Assembly (NCBI GenBank): GCA_963693285.1
Contig: OY848917.1
Coordinates: 4,144,618 to 4,208,617 of the forward strand
Reading direction: 5' to 3'
DNA from: Xestospongia muta
Lineage: Eukaryota; Porifera; Demospongiae; Haplosclerida; Petrosiidae
DNA: 64,000 nt
A program made the position numbers and the translations under genes. The notes under the pieces were generated by a model. It searched no databases and was not told the DNA's origin. It worked only from the letters and a program-made list of their open reading frames with translations. Of the stretch, positions 34,659 through 45,803 are shown piece by piece. Within the stretch, counting starts at the first letter, position 1; every line of letters starts with the position of its first letter.

Positions 34659-35666
34659 CTAACTACGAATAGCTGCTTTGTTTTTCTTCAAAGCCAACAA
34701 TCGATGTTTTATCGGCAATTTCCATCCTTCTGGGGAACAATACTCTGGAGACAATACTTTAGTTGGAGGATGATCAATAAAATATCTATTAAGATGACTC
34801 TCATCATGCCACACAGCTATGTAGTTATATTTATGAAGATCTGTTAATATATTCTTGATGATTATATCAGCCATAGTGATGATTTCACTTAGACAACCAC
34901 CTACTACAGCACCATAAAAATAGTACTCTCCTTCATTTGGGTTAACATAAGCTGTTGAATTAGGGTTTTTGTCATAAGTAAAAATAGACCTTGGTTTGTA
35001 ATAAAAAGCAGGATGTAGGGCACCTACTCTTGACCCTAAGGCCTCACTATTAACACTAGAAACAAAGCGCATATCCGCATCAAGTTGAAACATGAAGTCC
35101 ATATTATGGTAGACGTCTCTGTGTTTACTAATAAACTGATATCTTGCTAAAGTATTATTTGGCCAGCCTTGATTTTTCTCCATAATACTTACAATATGAC
35201 GGTTTGTCTTCATTTTAGCTACTTCATCAAGTTTATCTGAGATAACAAAATAAGTAACATTATGATCTCTCATGAAGTACTTGTCAGCACTTGTAATAAG
35301 AGGTTGTAAGAACTTTGTGTACTTGGCAATAGCGACAATATTAAGTCCTACATTGTAAACTCCCTTTGGTTGTCTTGCTAATACATTGGCTTCAGTATCA
35401 GCCCATACTATTGGTGCTCCCCAAGGTGTCTCTATTCTAATTCTTGATTGATTTTTACTAACGTTTGGTAAAGACGGTAACCCCACTTGATCTTTTGAAA
35501 GAAATCGAAATTGGCAGCTATCCCGTGATTGATTATTATATATATATTTAATTGGTTGAAAAACGTGTACCGAGAATAAGTTCGTCCTTTTCAAATAAAT
35601 ACTTTGTAGAAGGAGCACACTAATTGTTACAACGAGGATACAGAGTCCTTGCTTTCTTCCAGCCAT
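34659..35666 (-). CDS. Family GT6 glycosyltransferase, ABO/alpha-1,3-Gal type (335 aa)
   Basis: Single-exon type II Golgi membrane enzyme. A short cytoplasmic tail (MAGRKQG) is followed by one membrane anchor at about 8-25. The catalytic domain has the family landmarks in order: ETPWGAPIVW (80-89), GLNIVAIAKYTKFL (107-120), the Mn2+/UDP-binding DxD as D196-A-D198 (FQLDADMRF), FYGAVVGGC (250-258) and WHDESHLNRYF (287-297). KVLSPEYC (303-310) and the C-terminal basic tail follow. Length is normal for GT6. It transfers Gal or GalNAc from UDP-sugar to a terminal galactoside by a retaining mechanism in known members; the donor here cannot be read from sequence. Several N-glycosylation sites are present. 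Confidence 0.92.
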   Translation of the reverse strand: MAGRKQGLCILVVTISVLLLQSIYLKRTNLFSVHVFQPIKYIYNNQSRDSCQFRFLSKDQVGLPSLPNVSKNQSRIRIETPWGAPIVWADTEANVLARQPKGVYNVGLNIVAIAKYTKFLQPLITSADKYFMRDHNVTYFVISDKLDEVAKMKTNRHIVSIMEKNQGWPNNTLARYQFISKHRDVYHNMDFMFQLDADMRFVSSVNSEALGSRVGALHPAFYYKPRSIFTYDKNPNSTAYVNPNEGEYYFYGAVVGGCLSEIITMADIIIKNILTDLHKYNYIAVWHDESHLNRYFIDHPPTKVLSPEYCSPEGWKLPIKHRLLALKKNKAAIRS

Positions 35667-37894
35667 TTCGATTTAATGCTACTCTGGCGTTACTGTAATA
35701 AATGAATGTGACAAATTTAATTAAATTCATTTAATCCTCAAGTTTTGAAATGTTGAGTGATATTAATAATTCAAAAAGTATTGGACCCTGTACAAGGAGA
35801 TTTGAAGTTAGTATACTTCAGTATACTGTCATAAAATAGGAAGCGTTCAGATTCTAGAATGTCTGTAAACGATTGGGATAAAACAAAGTCAGGCCATTTT
35901 CTTGTTGGCTGCTAAGGTAGTGTGCTTTATGGAGGTGAAGCAGCTTACGCCTAACTTTTTAGTACGTAATTACAATTATATTATGTGACCGGATATGTGA
36001 AAAGGAGACCACTCGAATCTTTTTTGTCATTTTGACTTTCATACTATGAAGTATTCACGATACTGAATTTGTTGATAACTTTGATAAACGTATGTGTTGT
36101 TAAAGTAACAATGAATGAAAGGCACTAAAGTGTCGAATTTCGCTGCAGTTTCTAAGTTATTTATAAATGCTATGCCAGCTTAGGCCCAGCTATCATGTGG
36201 CTAAGTAGGATTGCAAAAAATTAATTAACATTCTAGAAGATGTGGTCACCTTTATCAATATTTCATATACAAAATTTGTTGTAACTTGAAGATAAAGTGT
36301 TCTTTGAAAACATCCCGTAGTACGAATATAAATCAAGTTATACCAGTTTAAAAACAATTCCCGGTAAAAATCAGTGCAGACACACACATACACACACACT
36401 AACAGACTAACCCTCGGTATGGGCCCACACACAGAGAGGTTAATAATTACCAGGTATACAAACAAAAAACATTGGCCAAATTGTTATGATGTCATCATAG
36501 TCAAGTTACACCAAGAACCACCCCTTAAACGAACAGCTGATGCCACAGGAGTTTCACGTACTACTATAGAGAGGCTACGGATCAATCTGATAATTTTGAT
36601 GACGAATAGTTCTAGGCATTCCCAGTCTTCTTTCTTTATTAAAAGGTTTATTTCAGAACCAAGCTGGCTTTATAGCTGCCTAAATCGCAAAAGACGATAC
36701 CTGATTATTATGGCGGCAGGTTAAAAGCCACACCTATTTGCATAACCTCTATAATAATAATAATTGTTATAATAGAACATCAGTGCAATAATTAGAATTG
36801 TAATTTTGAATTGTCATGTGCTAAACGGCTGACTTCTCAAGGAAGAATAGTGTTTTTTGTTAAGTCCTCTAAGGTGCATAATTTGAAATATGCCGAAGAC
36901 ATGAAGGTATGCCATTGAAAATGTATGTTTTATAGTTTGCTACTTTCTTATAGCACTACAGAGGGAAATTTTATATATAAAATGCGCGTTTGCGAGCTGA
37001 ATTGATTGGTGCAAGTTCCATGCGGATAGCACGTAAAACGGCGAAGTTATTTATATGTTTGGGTGGCCCAACTCAACTCGGACAGAGTATATAATATTTG
37101 CCATATTTTGGTTACAACTCACAAGTGACAGATACATTTTTGCAGTATCTGAGCCATATAAGTCGCTTCTTATTAATATTGATTAATTTCACCACGCCAT
37201 GCACTAAAATAGTGTTCAGTCTGGCTATAGCAGGTGTTACAGTTCAAGAAGTAGTGAGGGTACGTTGTATCAATAGACTATATTTAAAAAGTGCTTTGTT
37301 AAATACATTGAGTTAAAAATTCTTTACTAAAATAGTGTACATTGATTGTTAATGTAGGTCCATCCTCTTGTAAAGACTGAGCAACATGAATAAAGTGATG
37401 ACAGTAACATGTGTGACACTTTTAGTGACACTGATCAGTTGATGTTGAGTAAAGATAAAGTATTCAGATTTGATTGAGTCTACCCTCCAACATCAACCAG
37501 GTTTGTTGTTTATATAACTTTATTGCTATATCCATTGATCAAATAAACAAATAGTCTTATCCCCAGATCTATACACAAAGCAAAACTGTAGATTTAGTGA
37601 CTTAAGATGACTTTTTAGCTGAGAAATATGGCACAGGTGCAGTCAAATCTGTAGATGTCTTTAGATAGATTCATTTTAATTCTTTTTCTACTACTTATCC
37701 AATGCATTGGTTGTTGTTTCTAAACAGATACATCACATTAGTTATTATAGTAATTATTGAGGTTTGTATGTCTGGAGCTAGTATAAGGTTAACAATACTA
37801 TAATTGAAAAAAAAAACCTATCCTATAATTGTTTTAAAAGATACTGATTTCACAGTGAAAAACAGACTAGAGCTACATGCAAAGATTGCATATA
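35667..37894. other. Intergenic spacer with a transposase-like helix-turn-helix fragment
   Basis: About 2.2 kb. Near 36500-36590 (plus) the frame HQEPPLKRTADATGVSRTTI resembles the helix-turn-helix of a DDE transposase. It is followed by a short frame ending at 36724 with no catalytic domain. A 30-bp half-site similar to the MITE at 7384-7611 lies near 35980-36010. A (CA)n-rich tract is at 36376-36400. No complete gene was seen. Confidence 0.4.
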
Positions 37895-38133
37895 CACCGT
37901 AAAAATTAATATGTCATTTTAACAACAATTCTGTACCTGACATGGATGGATGGATTATAGTATGAAATATCAAAGTTTTGTCAATTATTCAGTGTGTAAT
38001 TTGTTAGTATTTTGTACTTTTACAAAGCAACAAATTATACAGTGAGCACTTCACATAAATTCTAGATTCCATAGTAATCCAGCCAAGTAAAGTACAAATT
38101 AGTTGTTAAAATAACATATTAATTTTTACAGTG
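37895..38133. mobile_element. Tc1/mariner-like MITE, 239 bp with TA duplication
   Basis: The left end CACCGTAAAAATTAATATGT and the reverse complement of the right end differ at one position in the first 20, and similarity continues for about 35 bp into ATTTTAACAAC. Both ends are flanked by TA. There is no coding content. TTTTTACAGTG-like ends also occur near 34630, 62500 and 63140, so the family is dispersed in this window. Confidence 0.85.
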
Positions 38134-38714
38134 TAGTCAGCAGCTCAGTCAAAGAATAATAACTATAAAATGGTAGAAATATTGAAGAGCAAGAAGCTTC
38201 AAACATTGTCAATCACACTCATCATCATATCAGTCACAGTTTAGTTAATGAAAGGCATTGGTTGGTATATCCATTGGTTGTGCATTAAAAGATGCAGTTT
38301 AATTTTATTTGTCACTCTTGAAAGTCACATTCAACAATATATATTAAAACAATGAAAACAAACATAACATGTTATATAACACATGGTCCAAAGTGATTAC
38401 AAGTAGTGTTGTTCCAGTTCTGGTGTCAAATTATGGTTCCAGTTCCAGTTCTGGAACATTAAATTTATCATTTATAGTTCCAGTTCTAGTTCTAAAACCA
38501 AATTGTTCTGTGTTTATAGTTCTTGTTACAGTTTTGGGACTTTTTGTTTCACTATTTTAGTTCCAGTTTTAGTTCTGGAAATGATTTCACTTAATTCATA
38601 TAGTTCCATGCCATGCTGGCCATGCAGTTTCAAAAGTTTATCGTATATTTAACCAATCACAATTTCTATATTGAATTGAAAGTCTGAAACAAGTTATAAG
38701 TACTTATTTTTTCT
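38134..38714. repeat. Spacer with a degenerate AGTTCCAGTTCTGG minisatellite
   Basis: From about 38405 to 38585 the sequence is built of imperfect copies of AGTTCCAGTTCTGG and shorter variants. A 63-codon frame across it is a by-product of the repeat. Flanks hold nothing recognisable. Confidence 0.65.
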
Positions 38715-40250
38715 TAGCAGTGTTTCACGTTACAGATTGTAGTCAATCAATCTATTTCTTTGTCCTTTTGATGCTTCTCCACTTACGCTCAGTTGGTGCT
38801 GATGATGCAGGTGTAAATAGCATGTCACAGGCTACCAGTGACAGAAGAGGATAACTGGTTGAAACATTAACCTAGTAGATTATTGGATCTAACTGCAACT
38901 CTTTAGTATTTGGTTTGCTCCTACTGTACCTTTTAATTTCCTTTTCATTTGTCAACTCTTGAGAATCTGCATCTTCTTCTTCCATTTCTTTCTTTTTTAA
39001 CAAATCACTAACCTGTTCTAAATGTTTAAAACACTTTTTTGGAGGCTCCACTGTATCATCACAATCTCTACTCTTTTTGATTTCCTCCTCAAGATGATCT
39101 TTTGTTGATGATCCCTTTCATCATTATTTTCCTTCATTAGATCCAAAAGAAAGTCTTTCGCTTGCTTTGTCTGGGAAGTGTCCAGTATACCTCTGTACGC
39201 TGGAGTGAAGTAAGTGGCTGCCATGTATATACTGTCAAAATCACTGTCCAGGGGATCAATGATGAACTTAAACCTTGCATTCAAGGCCTTCTGCATGTTC
39301 CTTGCAACTGTAACAATTCCAGGCAAATTTGATGAAGTTGGTTAATGGCCTAAATTCAAAAAGAAAAAGATGAAAATAAGCAAAAATAAACAAACATTAT
39401 TCATTTACCTTTTTTAAATGAAGATCAAGTTCTTTTAAAATAAGTATTGCCATGCAAATGCTGGTCCTATCTTCGGAAGTTGCTACATTTGTGTGATGAG
39501 CAAATGGCTGTAGAAGCCACTGTATCGCTTGAAGCTGTTTCCGCTGAGACATGGTAAGTGTATCCCATCCTTGCTTATCTAATACGGTATTGACATGATC
39601 TTTTAGCAAAACTAAGTGTTCAATCATAAGGAACATTGAGTCCCACCTAGTTGGGCAATTGGAGACAAGCTTCTTTCCTGCCAACTTTACAAGCATTTTG
39701 GTTGTTTTACGTGATTTATTTATTGACTTTCTTAACTATTTTTGTGCTTTTACCACTGTAGATTTAAACATGGATTCTTTACGAACACTTTCACCATGAG
39801 CTGCAATGTATGAACAAAGCAACTGTTGCGTTTCCATCCGTGAAAAGACTGCCTGTGGTCTTTTTCACATTGTTCAAATTTTTTATTTCATCTTCTGTGG
39901 GAATTTCATCGACATCATTTTCTGTTTCTGAGTCTAAGTCCACATTTGTCACAATCACCATCATCCTCAGAATGCATATACACTCATCAACTGACACATC
40001 ACTTGAATCATTTTCCTACTCCATTTCACGATTATGCTTTTATCATGTTACTTCCGTTGTCTGTTAATAAGCGAAATATCTTGTGTTGTATATCTTCCAC
40101 TCATCAATGATCATTTGGAGTAAAGCTGCAATTCTTCTTCCTGTATGGTGACTCAAATCTCCTGACTGCTAAAATAATATTGTGGTGTTTCTTATAAAGG
40201 AAAGCAAAGCAATGTGCTGTCATCCCCAAGAATGAACCAGTCATTCCCTG
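38715..40250 (-). pseudogene. Decayed hAT-superfamily (ZBED-like) transposase
   Basis: On the minus strand, conserved hAT segments appear in the right order but in shifting frames with many stops. GMTGSFLGMTAHCFA-like and RRIAALLQMIIDEWKI segments lie at 40240-40110, and a LTDNGSNM-like core near 40070. NCPTRWDSMFLMIEHLVLLK and IQWLLQPFAHHTNVATSEDR lie at 39690-39450. The C-terminal dimerisation motif SYPLLSLVACDMLF, then TPASSAPTER, is at 38850-38770. The N-terminal BED finger and the terminal inverted repeats were not found. Its upstream edge abuts an unrelated broken gene at 40256. Confidence 0.75.
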
Positions 40251-40255
40251 CTTAC

Positions 40256-41264
40256 TTAATAGTCATACTGCAATTTTGAGAGACTATTTAGAAATCCTTG
40301 GAGATGTAATGGTATCTTTGCTGAAAGTTTCATCTGATACGCTGCCTCTAAAAACAATCCCATCGCTTTCATCTTCAGAGGATAAGCTATGTTAAACAAA
40401 TAGTAACGTGCCAAACAAGAATGAACAGCTGTCATCAGATTTGACATTGTCAAAACATTGTTTTCAACAACAACCAGAATGTCCACTAGATTATTCAAGC
40501 TCTCACCCAGTCCAACGATCAAGGGATGAGGTGACGATACATATTGAAGTGACTCTTCAACATCCAAATGCTGTCCCTACATACAAATGTAATTTAGTTC
40601 AAATAAATTATTTACTTACCAAGACTGCCATGAACACAGTACTCTTTTCCTTGCCCCTCTGCGTTATGACATGTGATACAGTAGATAAAGCAAATGCACA
40701 AAGCTAGTCTAAATGAACAGTTAACATTATTATAATTTTAGTGCTAACCATTCATTAGTTGGGTTCTCCAAGGTCTTATACATCACAAGTAATCACTTAA
40801 CTTCCCTGTGTGTGTCCAAGTCAGAATATATCATGACCTGTTTCAAAACCTTCAACAATTTACAATCCATGTCATCAATACTCATATCTATCACAATGGC
40901 AGGCTCCTGCAACAGCTAACAGTTTTTTTAATTTTAAATAAATTAAGCTATTAGGTCACTTACTATTTGTGGATGTTCAAAACAAGGAGAATAGATAAAT
41001 AAATACATGAATTGAGAACACAAACATACAAGAAGTTTCTGATACGAGTGACTTTAGAGCCGACAAAGTCCATTTCTTGGACTGGTACAAAATCTTCAGT
41101 TTGTCTAATTGTCGATAGTATTCATCCATATCTGAACTTGTTGTATTCTCAGTCTGTGTGGATGTATATGATTCCTTTTGTTCTTTCATTTCAGCTCCAC
41201 CTTCAATGATTATGCCACAAGCATACACTCTCTCTGGCCTGTGTAAATTTTTAAATTTTTTCAT
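40256..41264 (-). pseudogene. Broken multi-exon gene of unknown function
   Basis: Minus-strand exon-like blocks: 41264-about 41035 (MKKFKNLHRPERVYACGIII, then LDKLKILYQSKKWTLSALKS), about 40910-40800 (EPAIVIDMSIDDMDCKLLKV), about 40705-40622 (LCAFALSTVSHVITQRGKEK, donor GTAAGT) and about 40579-40256 (VSSPHPLIVGLGESLNNLVD, ending KLQYDY-stop). The last two join in frame. The second block runs into a stop without a usable donor, so the gene seems broken. I do not recognise the family. It could be cargo or a chimera of the neighbouring hAT element, or an old host gene. Confidence 0.4.
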
Positions 41265-41635
41265 AATCTCCTCTTACAAGAGTCCTACAGAAATGTCATG
41301 TCAGTTCATTCCAAATTACATAGCCACTTCCAACTGAGTCACAAAGGCAAGGATACTGTCAGACAAGTTTTTCTGCTACCCTACTAAGCTTTTTAGCTGT
41401 AGGGGTGAGTTGTGTACAGCATTATAAGGAATGATAATGCGTTAATTATTTCATTTCTAGCTTGTGGAGTCAAAACTCCATTTTTCAAAGCTGTGCTTGT
41501 TTCCTGGAGTGGGGTATATGTATACAATAAAAACACAAGTTTACTTACACGGAAGAATCTTGTGGAGATCTTTACTGATTCTTCCCAGTGACTGATATGT
41601 GAATGTTGGAGTTGACACTATGTAATCACTTAATT
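41265..41635. other. Spacer between the broken gene and the CHAT copy
   Basis: About 370 bp with no recognisable feature. No splice acceptor or start precedes the CHAT fragment that begins at 41636. Confidence 0.5.
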
Positions 41636-42509
41636 GGTTAAGTGGTGTAGATCTTAAAGACACCAATCTTGTCTTTCTCTCTGCTTGTATATCTGCACAT
41701 GGTAATTCTCCTATACAGGAGGCTGTTGCAAGTCTTGTATCCAGTGCTAGAGTAGCAGGAGCCAACACAGTTATTGGTACATTATGGACAATCTTTGATG
41801 TATCGGCAGTGAAGTTCTCAAGCTATTTCTATAATAAACTTTGTAGTGCACCAGGAGTGCACCCTTCTGAAGCTCTTGCTGTTGCAAAAAGGGAGATGAA
41901 AGCAAATGGAGATCATTGGTATAACTGGGCTGCTTATGTGTCCTATGGACTTGATTATCCTTTTATTTAATAGTGATTATTTTGTCAAGTATGTATCTTG
42001 TATGATAGTCTTAATTAATGTATTATATCAGTTATTCGTGAATGGTGTTACTTTTCAGTAGAATAGCCACAATAATTCTAGTTCCTACATCTGCCTCTAA
42101 AACTACTATGATGCAGACATCATTTTAATGCTTCAGTAATGGGGATGGTATCAGACAAGGTGGTATAGCATTGCTTGTTTAGGGGTGGCACAAAGTTCTT
42201 GGTTATTATTTTGTTCTTCATCTGTTTACTCCACAACAACTATAGAAGTATGGAGGTATTGGCTTTTAGCTCAAGCACTTTAGCAATAAAAGTAGTGATT
42301 TATATAGAGCTTGGAAGTACCCTCCGTGGAAGATACCATTTTTGTGAGTTATATATAATCATATCGATGAGGAAGGGTTACCATAAAGCCTGTTCTATGT
42401 GGTATCGATTTGAATTTCTTTTTATTACTCATGTTTTGGTTTCTTAAGGAGACCAGATTTTCGTATATAATATATTATATATAATTTTTATATAAAGCAG
42501 TCTTAAAAC
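41636..42509 (+). pseudogene. Partial copy of the TPR-CHAT gene 3' end
   Basis: Direct-orientation copy of 30925-31795. It carries codons for the CHAT C-terminal part, including the catalytic Cys (LVFLSACIS) and the final DYPFI-stop at 41970, but lacks the catalytic His, the TPRs and any start. The 335-nt coding part differs from the source at two third-codon positions only and is fully open. The first 190 bp of 3' flank are identical; the last 345 bp are about 93-94% identical by eye. The fragment cannot make a working protease by itself. Confidence 0.9.
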
Positions 42510-42775
42510 CACGATTATGGAATGCAAACATTCATATAATCGTATTCTCAAAGTATTTTATATTATGTGATTATTGATATTATTTACTTAGATCAATATG
42601 ATATATCTTTCAGATTACAATAACATGTCCCTTTAAGCACTTACTTTGAGCACTTACTTTGAGCACTTAATCCTTTTGTCAATGAGCTTCAACCGCATGA
42701 TGCCTTTTACTTAAGCACTCTATCCTAAATGATCATTTGACCTATGTCAGTGTACTCTGCTGATAATAATAATAT

Positions 42776-43335
42776 TTGTCCTTTAAGTATTTCCTCAATT
42801 TGATGATAAAGTGCACAGTAAAGCCCAAAATTAAAGGAGTGTATGACCATAGATTATGTGGAAAGCAGCAAGTACTTCAGCCAATTACTGTATTATTATT
42901 ACCTAGTGATCATAAGAAAGTTGTTGTTATGTCTTCTACTAAAGAAATGAAGTTAAAATTGTTCATCAAGGCTTATATTCAGTACCAAATAGGACAGCAA
43001 CACAAAGTATGAGGTTATTATAATATCGTGGTATTATAATCTACTCTTTATAGAACCTTTGAAACACATGAACACACCTATTGAAGAACAACTACTATGT
43101 TTTTAGTATTAAGTTTGATAAACATATCACTAGAACTAGACTTTAGTCCTTCATCATCAAATACACCTTATCATCATTTAAAAAGAACGAATGATGCTTT
43201 TAATACTTCTTTACTTGGTGACTGCACCATATCAATAATTTTAGCCCCAGATATATACAACTTATGAGAATCATGAATGTCATGCTTATTGTCTTATTCA
43301 TAATCGCTAAAATTTCTCTCATTAATTTGTTAAAC
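42776..43335 (+). pseudogene. Decayed copy of the neighbouring 204-aa gene
   Basis: Matches exons 2 and 3 of the gene at 43867-45673. 42791-43015 parallels exon 2 (RLCGKQQVLQPITV against RLCGKQQVLQPTTV; PSDHKK and MSSTKEM shared). 43050-43300 parallels exon 3 at the DNA level, down to the shared AATCATGAATGTCATGCTTA stretch. Frameshifts and stops break exon 3, and no copy of exon 1 was found. It lies directly upstream on the same strand, so it probably arose by local tandem duplication. Confidence 0.75.
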
Positions 43336-43866
43336 AGAAACTTTTATGAAAAAACATTTAACGTTGTAGTAATTATTAAATTAATAATTAAATGTGTCAA
43401 AATTAATGCCAATAAGGATGTACAAAGGATAATATGTAATATGTAATATGTAATCATCGGCTGGGTGATTTTTGTATTCTGGCTGTATTAATGATGGCAT
43501 TGACATTATGGACCAATTTTATTTAAAATCATAAGGGCCAAGAATTTGATGATCTATATAATCTATATCATAATACTGATGTTGCATTCAATATATGTCT
43601 GCATCATATGCAAGGAGAAATATAGGCATTATTATTAGAAACGCTGTTGCTAATATATCAGTAACACAACACCGTACATCAGTAATTATACCTTAGATCT
43701 TAAACTTTAAAACTCGGAATGTAAACATATTAATTTTACATTGAAGTAAGGCGTTCGTTATTGCATCGGTAGGTTCTTTCAACTAATTAATTATTATTCA
43801 TTATGGCGTGGTCAATAAACTGTCTTGCATTCTGAACACTCATCCCATTACTCCGTATATCACAAA

Positions 43867-45673
43867 ATGGCGTGGAAGCCAAGTTTAGAGTTTGAAAGCT
43901 CACCTCCAAGAACGAGTAACACTCGAGTACCAAGACGCCATAAAGTTAAGACTCCTGCCAATGTTAAAGTCAAGACAGTACATTATAATGAAAACATGAC
44001 CTCCTCGTCATATTGGGTAAGATATACATAGCCAGGCAAACTAACTTGTATATTGTCTACTTATTCCATTCATGATCATCAGACACTTCCAGTCTGAATG
44101 AAGGAGTCATGATAATTAAGTAAAAGAAGGTACAGTTGATAGAAAGGTCTAGTGATCCCATTTTCTGAATTAAATTTATTCACTGTTATGTTTTTTGTGA
44201 GTGTACACAGTGGTCCTATTGATCACATACAGCACCCATGGCTATGGTAGTTAACTAGTGCATTTGCTATCACTAATACATTATCACAAGCAGATATTAA
44301 AATGAATAGAACAAGATAATAACTGTAAACATTAACTTAGATTGGAGAATTCTAGTGCTGCTAAAACGTTTCTTCTCAAATAATAGAATGAATTCTAAAC
44401 CTTAAAATAACCACACTCAACATTGTAGTGCTCATAGTATATCAATTTAAATTGATTAGATGTTATGTATGTTGGTCGTCAATGAGCTAACTTAATTTTA
44501 TCCGTTGCACTCAATAATCATATCCAATAATACATTAAACATGTCTATATAAATGTATACTTATGTATATACATACCATATCATGATGTCGAACTACCTG
44601 GCAAGCTTTGTATACTATCCAGAAATATACTATGAAAGAAATTCTCCTAATTACTTTGTATCATAACAAATATGTAGTATATATTTTATACCTCTATTTC
44701 ATCAAGAAGCAACGTGAAGTTTTTAAACATGTTAGTGACATCACATGTATTTATTGCTTGAAATGTGTTGTTAAATTCTGTAGACAAACTCTTTCCATTA
44801 GCAAAAAATACTTTTCCTTTGACTTTGACTTTGATGCAATGTTTATCAATTTTCTTATTATAATTATAGAATACTACTTAATTTGTGTAATAATAATCAT
44901 GAGGTAATAAATATCATGTGAACATTATCCTTATACTAGCACTGAATATCTTACTTTTTAATATCTTCTAAATTACTTGTATCTTTGAGCAAATAATCCT
45001 AATAAGTTTTCACTGTTGATGCCCTTTATTGAGGAGAATTGGTAGATTTGTTGAATGGTATAAACCATTTCTTTCTAGCTTATTGCTAGCTAGAGATAGA
45101 ACAGTATAGTTGATGTATGTCACCATCTTCTGCTGATAGCAATGATAGTCTATTCTTTTAGGTATGTCCTCAGTTTGATGATAAAATGCAAAGTAAAGCC
45201 AGAAATGAAAGGAGAGTACGACCATCTAGATTATGTGGAAAGCAACAGGTACTCCAGCCAACTACAGTATCACCTAGTGATCATAAGAAAGATGTTATGT
45301 CTTCTACTAAACAAATGAGGTTACAATTTGTTCATCAAGGCTTCAATTCAGTAACAGATGGAACAACTACAGAAAGTATAATGTCATTATAATGCCATGG
45401 TATTTTAGTTTTGTCTACATAGGACCTTTGAAACACATGACAGCACCTGTTGATGAACAATTACATGATATCAGTATTAAGTTAGATGACATGTCACTAG
45501 AACCAGATTTCAATCCTTCATCATCAAGTACACCTTGTCATCATGTACAGAGAACTGATGATACTTCTAATACTTCTTTACACAGAGACAATACTTTATC
45601 AACAATTTTAGCTCCAGATACACCTTATGAATATCATGAATGTCATGCTTATTGTCATATTCACAATCATTGA
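43867..45673 (+). CDS. Hypothetical protein, basic N-terminus (204 aa, 3 exons)
   Basis: Exons 43867-44016, 45162-45375 and 45423-45673 join in frame (615 nt). Intron 2 is only 47 nt. I do not recognise the family. The N-terminal 50 residues are basic and Pro/Thr-rich (PRRHKVKTPANVKVKTVHYN). Exon 2 encodes an Arg-rich segment (RNERRVRPSRLCGKQQ) and exon 3 an acidic/Ser-rich tail ending in a His/Cys cluster (YEYHECHAYCHIHNH). No signal peptide or membrane segment is seen, so it is probably cytosolic or nuclear. The preservation of splice sites and frame, beside a decayed copy, argues that this copy is the functional one. The ATG at 43867 was chosen as the first in-frame Met giving a normal exon 1; 43825 would add 14 residues. 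Confidence 0.7.
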
Positions 45674-45803
45674 AATTACAGTTATGTTAATTTGTCAAAC
45701 AAAAGACTATTTTATCATAAACGAATGAAACATATAGGCTATATACAACATATAACAAAAAACGAGTAGGCAAGTATCCGTGGGTGTGGCTTTTTCTTAC
45801 AAA

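Noticed and set aside
36374..36724. 116-codon frame as an intact gene
   Set aside because: Only a helix-turn-helix-like piece is recognisable, the start lies in a CA repeat, and no catalytic domain follows.
44608..44907. 99-codon plus-strand frame in the first intron of the 204-aa gene
   Set aside because: AT-rich, Ile/Tyr/Lys-dominated product typical of random AT-rich DNA; lies wholly inside an intron.
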